Shown here in pieces: positions 7,394-10,451 of a DNA stretch of 10,451 bases. Location of the stretch: positions 1 through 10,451 of the forward strand of contig SLRE01000064.1 in the NCBI GenBank assembly GCA_007131125.1. Direction: 5' to 3'. A program made the position numbers and the translations under genes. Position 1 is the stretch's first letter; each line of letters begins with the position of its first letter. This DNA is from Bacteroidales bacterium. Its GTDB lineage: Bacteria > Bacteroidota > Bacteroidia > Bacteroidales > UBA7960. A model generated the notes under the pieces. The model made no database searches. It was not told where the DNA came from and saw only the letters and a list, made by a program, of their open reading frames with translations.

Positions 7394-8554
7394 TTACAAA
7401 TGATGATGGACACTTTCTTCCAGCAGGGGGTGGTTTTTTGGAACCAATGCACTTCTGCTGAGGGTCTCCAGTACTGCAATGATAAACAAGCCTGCATACC
7501 CGATCCAAAGGCCAACTTCCACAAACCCAAACCTGATCGCTCCATAGCTTCCCGGCATGATCTGGAGAAAAAGGCTGATCCACAACCCAACAACCAGCAA
7601 AAGGCTGATGGAAATGAGCACTTCCTTTTTCCTCCCTACCTTGTCCGACATCAGGACAAGAAAAGGGATGGCAAAATTGATCAATGGCTCGGCGTAAAAG
7701 AAAAACTGCCATTCACCCACAAAGCGGGGGTAATAATAGGCCGTAAGTTCAGGAATATTTGCATACCAAATGATCAGGAATTGCATAAACCAAAGATAAC
7801 CAAAAACAATACTGAACCGGAAAAGATAACGGGCCAGGTCGTGGCGATGGGCCTGGTTGAGCTGTGGGAAATATCCTTTGCCATTAAGGAAAAACAACAG
7901 CAACACAATCAGGGCCACTGCATAATACATACTGGTAACCATTACCCTGAACCCAAAAAGGGTGCTGTACCAATGGGCATCAATAGTCATGATCCAGTCA
8001 ATGGCAGCCAGGGAGAAAAATATAACGCTAACAAAAATAAATATCCTGGAAAAATAACTGCTCTTGTTAAAATACTTCAGGTCAGCCTGTTGATCCTCTT
8101 TGAGTGAAAACTTCCTCAGGGCATATGCCAGTGATATCCAGAGGACAAAATATACCACAATGCGGATCATGTAAAAGGGCACATTTAAAAAAGGTGATTT
8201 GTGGGCAATCAGCTTATCGGTTTCGGTAATGCCGGGCTGGGCCCATTTGTATATATCGGGAAGTCCGAAATACAGCAAAAGCATGAGTATGGCTGCCACG
8301 GGCAAAAATGCGCCCAGTGCAAGAGGAATGCGCTGAAACATTGCCGACCAGCTCGAATTGGTTATGTATTGAAGGCTGTAAAACATCAGGGCACCTATGC
8401 TGATGGTGAGAAAAAACAAGTTGTTAAGCAAAAGGTTGGCCCATGTTCTTGATGGATCGGTTGTGAAACCGGTTATCACCGCAACAACGCCAACCAGCAG
8501 CATCAGTGCTGCGGCAATTTTTACGGACCGGGATGGTTTATAAGTTGCTTCCAT
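7394..8554 (-). CDS. actF: Alternative complex III quinol oxidoreductase, subunit ActF
   Basis: A polytopic membrane protein of 386 residues with about ten helices, belonging to the NrfD/PsrC-like fold of ActF. In alternative complex III, ActC and ActF form the two large membrane subunits, and ActF is thought to contribute to proton translocation rather than quinol oxidation. The frame extends upstream to 8656, but the ATG at 8554 is preferred: it gives a natural N-terminus (MEATYKPSRS) just before the first helix, starts 13 bp after the actE stop, and the upstream extension is only a shadow of actE. Identification rests on position after actCDE, the helix pattern, and the C-terminal VPKNHPLLEES-HHHL segment. 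No Shine-Dalgarno sequence is visible. Sco follows after 18 bp. Confidence 0.9.
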   Translation of the reverse strand: MEATYKPSRSVKIAAALMLLVGVVAVITGFTTDPSRTWANLLLNNLFFLTISIGALMFYSLQYITNSSWSAMFQRIPLALGAFLPVAAILMLLLYFGLPDIYKWAQPGITETDKLIAHKSPFLNVPFYMIRIVVYFVLWISLAYALRKFSLKEDQQADLKYFNKSSYFSRIFIFVSVIFFSLAAIDWIMTIDAHWYSTLFGFRVMVTSMYYAVALIVLLLFFLNGKGYFPQLNQAHRHDLARYLFRFSIVFGYLWFMQFLIIWYANIPELTAYYYPRFVGEWQFFFYAEPLINFAIPFLVLMSDKVGRKKEVLISISLLLVVGLWISLFLQIMPGSYGAIRFGFVEVGLWIGYAGLFIIAVLETLSRSALVPKNHPLLEESVHHHL

Positions 8555-8567
8555 AAGGAGTTGTGTT

Positions 8568-9155
8568 TTACTTTTCCTGTAATACTTTTTCAATAAATGC
8601 CACAATCTTCCAGCGATCTTCCGGCTGAATAAGTGAGGCATGTGCTCCCATAACACCCCACCCGGCGCTGATGACGTGGTAGACCTCTCCCTCCGGCATT
8701 TCCATTACTTCCGGGTCCAGCAGAGACGTGGGAGGAATTACGTATGCCCCGCTGGTGTGCAGGTTACCCTGCCCGTCGCCCCGCTCTCCATGGCAATTGC
8801 CGCAGAATACCCTGTATAATTCCTTGCCTTCTGCCAGCAGCTTTTCGTTTATTGTTAAGGGGTTTTCAAGGGCCTGCCCTGCTTGTTCCCGGCCTGCAAA
8901 GTCATCCGGATAAGGATAGGGAACCAGGTGGCGGGGTACGGTACCTTCTACCGGTACCCGCATGGTTTTTCCATCCTCCATGGCCGGGTTATCGGAATAA
9001 GTCTGATAGGCAGGACTGTGGGCCATATCAGGAAAATATTCATAGCCTTTATCTTCCCGGGTGCGGTCGCAGGAAAATAACAGGATGGACAGCAAAGCAA
9101 ACACAACAAAAACTGGTTTGCTCTTCGGTTCCTTGATTAATCTTTTGACAGTCAT
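8568..9155 (-). CDS. actE: Alternative complex III cytochrome c lipoprotein, ActE
   Basis: A monohaem cytochrome c lipoprotein of 195 residues. A basic N-terminus and hydrophobic core (15-27) lead to a lipobox ending at Cys29 (LLFSC), so the mature protein should be lipid-anchored on the periplasmic side. The ActE-typical segment YEYFPDMAHSPAYQTY follows at 38-53. The haem attachment motif is C118-G-N-C-H122, and the likely distal ligand is Met169 (GWGVMGAH). In alternative complex III this subunit passes electrons from the iron-sulphur and haem subunits towards the terminal oxidase. It lies 15 bp after actD and 13 bp before actF. Asp at position +2 after the lipid-modified Cys would favour inner-membrane retention by the E. 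coli rule, although that rule may not hold in Bacteroidota. Confidence 0.95.
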   Translation of the reverse strand: MTVKRLIKEPKSKPVFVVFALLSILLFSCDRTREDKGYEYFPDMAHSPAYQTYSDNPAMEDGKTMRVPVEGTVPRHLVPYPYPDDFAGREQAGQALENPLTINEKLLAEGKELYRVFCGNCHGERGDGQGNLHTSGAYVIPPTSLLDPEVMEMPEGEVYHVISAGWGVMGAHASLIQPEDRWKIVAFIEKVLQEK

Positions 9156-9170
9156 ATACGGGGATTAAGG

Positions 9171-9683
9171 TTAAAAGTCAATTTCTTTTTCCAGGATATC
9201 TTCAGCTCCGCTTTCCTTGAGCCATCCTTTGATGTCTTCCGGGTTGAAGTTTTGATCCAGCACCAGGTAAAACCGGTCGTCCATGGCTTTGGGGTCGGGC
9301 ATTTTGGCTTCCTTGCCGGGGAAAAGCTGTGTTCTGCCCAGGAAAGTGAAAACCGAAAGCCCACCCGTAACCAAAATGGTGAGCAAAAACAAAATGACCA
9401 CAAAGGGCGGAAAGTTGAAATACGGCTTTCCGCCGTAATTCAATGGATAATCAATAACGGCAGTGTAATACAGAAATCCGAATGCTCCAATAATGGTCAT
9501 TACTCCATAAATAAAAGCCATGTAAGGGAGCCGTGACTCCGGGGCAAAAGCTTTCATCAGGTCATGATCTGCAAAAGGGCCGTAAATATCCTTGATGTTT
9601 ACCCCGTTTTCCTTCAGCTTCCGAAAAGCCTTCAGCAACAAGGTTTCATCGTCAAAAACCCCGATAATGTGTTTATAGCTCAT
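9171..9683 (-). CDS. actD: Alternative complex III membrane subunit ActD (DUF3341)
   Basis: A protein of 170 residues matching the DUF3341/ActD family. It has an N-terminal cytoplasmic domain (IIGVFDDETLLLKAFRKL near 6-23, then IYGPFADHDL at about 33-42), two membrane helices (about 54-76 and 92-114), and a C-terminal soluble domain ending in EKEIDF. ActD is a small structural subunit of alternative complex III and carries no cofactor. The longer frame begins at an ATG at 9707, but the ATG at 9683 gives the family N-terminus MSYKHIIGVFDD and is preceded by a GGAAAAAG purine stretch, so it is preferred. The start overlaps the end of actC by 11 bp, which suggests translational coupling. actE begins 15 bp after the stop. 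Confidence 0.93.
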   Translation of the reverse strand: MSYKHIIGVFDDETLLLKAFRKLKENGVNIKDIYGPFADHDLMKAFAPESRLPYMAFIYGVMTIIGAFGFLYYTAVIDYPLNYGGKPYFNFPPFVVILFLLTILVTGGLSVFTFLGRTQLFPGKEAKMPDPKAMDDRFYLVLDQNFNPEDIKGWLKESGAEDILEKEIDF

Positions 9684-10451
9684 CTTTTTCCGGTTTTTGG
9701 TTAACATTTTTTCCGATACGGGAAATGGGCTTTACCTCGTTAACGGCAACAACGGGAATAAACCTTACAAACAGCAGCATCCCGACAATAAACAACCCGA
9801 AGGTGCCCACAAATATGCCGATATCCACCATAGTTGGCTGGTAGTGTGTCCAGCTGGAGGGCAAAAAGTCTTCTGCCAATGAAGATATCAGGATCACAAA
9901 GCGCTCAAACCACATCCCGATATTGATCAGAATGGATACCACAAAGAGGATAAACAGATTTCTCCTGGCTTTTTTCCACCAGAAAACCTGGGGCACGATG
10001 GCGTTGCAAACCACCATGATCCAGAATGCGGTGGAAAAGGACCCGGTGACCCTGGCATTAAAGAAAGTGTAAATTTCATAGGTTACCCCTGAATACCACG
10101 CAATAAATATTTCGGTAGCATAGGCCAGGCCAATGAGTAAACTGCTGTATTTGAGAACCTTGGCAATATTTTCAAAATGCTTTGGTGTAATGTAGTCGGC
10201 AATATTAAACACTTTGCGCATAAGGATCATCAGGGTGAGTACCATGGCGAATCCTGAAAAAATTGCACCCACAAAAAAGTAAGGCGGCAGGATGGTAGCA
10301 TGCCATCCCGGCAACACCGAAACGGCCAGGTTAAGAGATACAATGGTGTGTACTGATATTACCAGGGGTGCTGCCAGACCACCAAGAAGTTTTAACAATG
10401 TTTCATAACGGTTATAAGTATACAATGACCCATTCCATCCCAGGCTGAATA
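9673..10451 (-). CDS. actC: Alternative complex III NrfD-like quinol-oxidising subunit ActC, 5' part outside window
   Basis: The C-terminal half or so of a polytopic NrfD/PsrC-family protein. The frame stays open to the right edge, so the TTG at 10425 is not a start; upstream codons continue as FSLGWNGSLYTYNRYE. Full-length ActC proteins are roughly 450-490 residues, so about 200 are missing. The visible part has about six helices and the family core SVHTIVS...PGWHATILPPYFFVGAIFSGFAMV. ActC is the membrane subunit proposed to bind and oxidise menaquinol near the periplasmic face, passing electrons to the iron-sulphur protein ActB. The position before SVH-x6 where homologues I recall have Asp (VSxDFA) is Asn here (codon 10330-10332). 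The soluble tail is basic and overlaps the start of actD by 11 bp. actA and actB should lie to the right. Confidence 0.95.
   Translation of the reverse strand, partial: FSLGWNGSLYTYNRYETLLKLLGGLAAPLVISVHTIVSLNLAVSVLPGWHATILPPYFFVGAIFSGFAMVLTLMILMRKVFNIADYITPKHFENIAKVLKYSSLLIGLAYATEIFIAWYSGVTYEIYTFFNARVTGSFSTAFWIMVVCNAIVPQVFWWKKARRNLFILFVVSILINIGMWFERFVILISSLAEDFLPSSWTHYQPTMVDIGIFVGTFGLFIVGMLLFVRFIPVVAVNEVKPISRIGKNVNQKPEKDEL

Noticed and set aside
7391..8107. A 238-codon open frame on the plus strand, antisense to actF.
   Set aside because: It lies wholly opposite a well-supported membrane protein gene, its product is a low-complexity polar sequence rich in Lys, Gln and Asn (the mirror of hydrophobic codons), and it resembles no family I know.
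8555..8656. A longer actF frame starting at 8656.
   Set aside because: The extra 34 residues are the shadow of the actE 3' end in another frame; the ATG at 8554 sits just after the actE stop and before the first helix.
8934..8959. An imperfect palindrome containing two GGTACC sites, resembling an operator or repeat.
   Set aside because: It lies inside actE and encodes conserved-looking protein sequence; it occurs once in the window and has no regulatory position.
7710..9500. A search for a separate soluble cytochrome c or an unknown accessory gene among the act genes.
   Set aside because: Every stretch is accounted for by actF, actE or actD, with gaps under 20 bp; other frames are fragmentary.
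9684..9707. An upstream ATG for actD at 9707.
   Set aside because: It adds eight basic residues not expected in ActD; the ATG at 9683 gives the family N-terminus and has the better leader. It remains a possible alternative.
10423..10425. A TTG start for actC at 10425.
   Set aside because: The frame is open to the window edge and the encoded residues continue as ActC; the true start lies outside.

Overview
The window is a respiratory-chain region from a member of the Bacteroidota. That placement rests on three things: the gene content (alternative complex III next to a caa3-type oxidase and an Na+-type membrane pyrophosphatase), the near absence of Shine-Dalgarno sequences before A/T-rich translation starts, and the similarity of the proteins to Bacteroidota homologues as I remember them. 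Genus and species cannot be set from the sequence.

Layout. Positions 1-2111 (+) hold the 3' nine-tenths or so of hppA, a membrane-bound ion-pumping pyrophosphatase whose N-terminus lies before the window. Positions 2112-2216 are the only real intergenic space; it lies between convergent genes and carries two tandem rho-independent terminators oriented for hppA. Everything from 10451 down to 2217 lies on the minus strand as one tightly packed series, with overlaps or gaps of 8-23 bp, and is probably a single operon. In transcription order it reads actC (5' end outside the window), actD, actE, actF, sco, coxA (subunit I), coxC (subunit III), coxD (small subunit IV), coxB (subunit II with a fused cytochrome c domain), ctaB/cyoE (haem O synthase).

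How the genes work together. ActC belongs to the quinol-oxidising membrane part of alternative complex III. Electrons should leave through c-type haems, including the lipoprotein ActE. They would enter the oxidase through the cytochrome c domain and CuA centre of subunit II, and reduce O2 at the haem a3-CuB centre of subunit I. Sco is a copper chaperone for CuA and CtaB makes the haem O precursor of haem A. Subunit I carries the YSHPAVY form of helix VI, which together with the fused c domain marks an A2-type caa3 oxidase. actA and actB should lie just beyond the right edge. Haem A synthase (CtaA) is not in the window. HppA has the residues expected of a K+-dependent, Na+-transporting (or Na+/H+) pyrophosphatase, so a sodium pump and a proton-pumping chain sit side by side in convergent orientation.

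I see no mobile element, CRISPR array, RNA gene or unknown gene family here. This is a well-organised but recognisable energy-metabolism locus, and the points worth a second look are details of residues, gene order and terminator structure.
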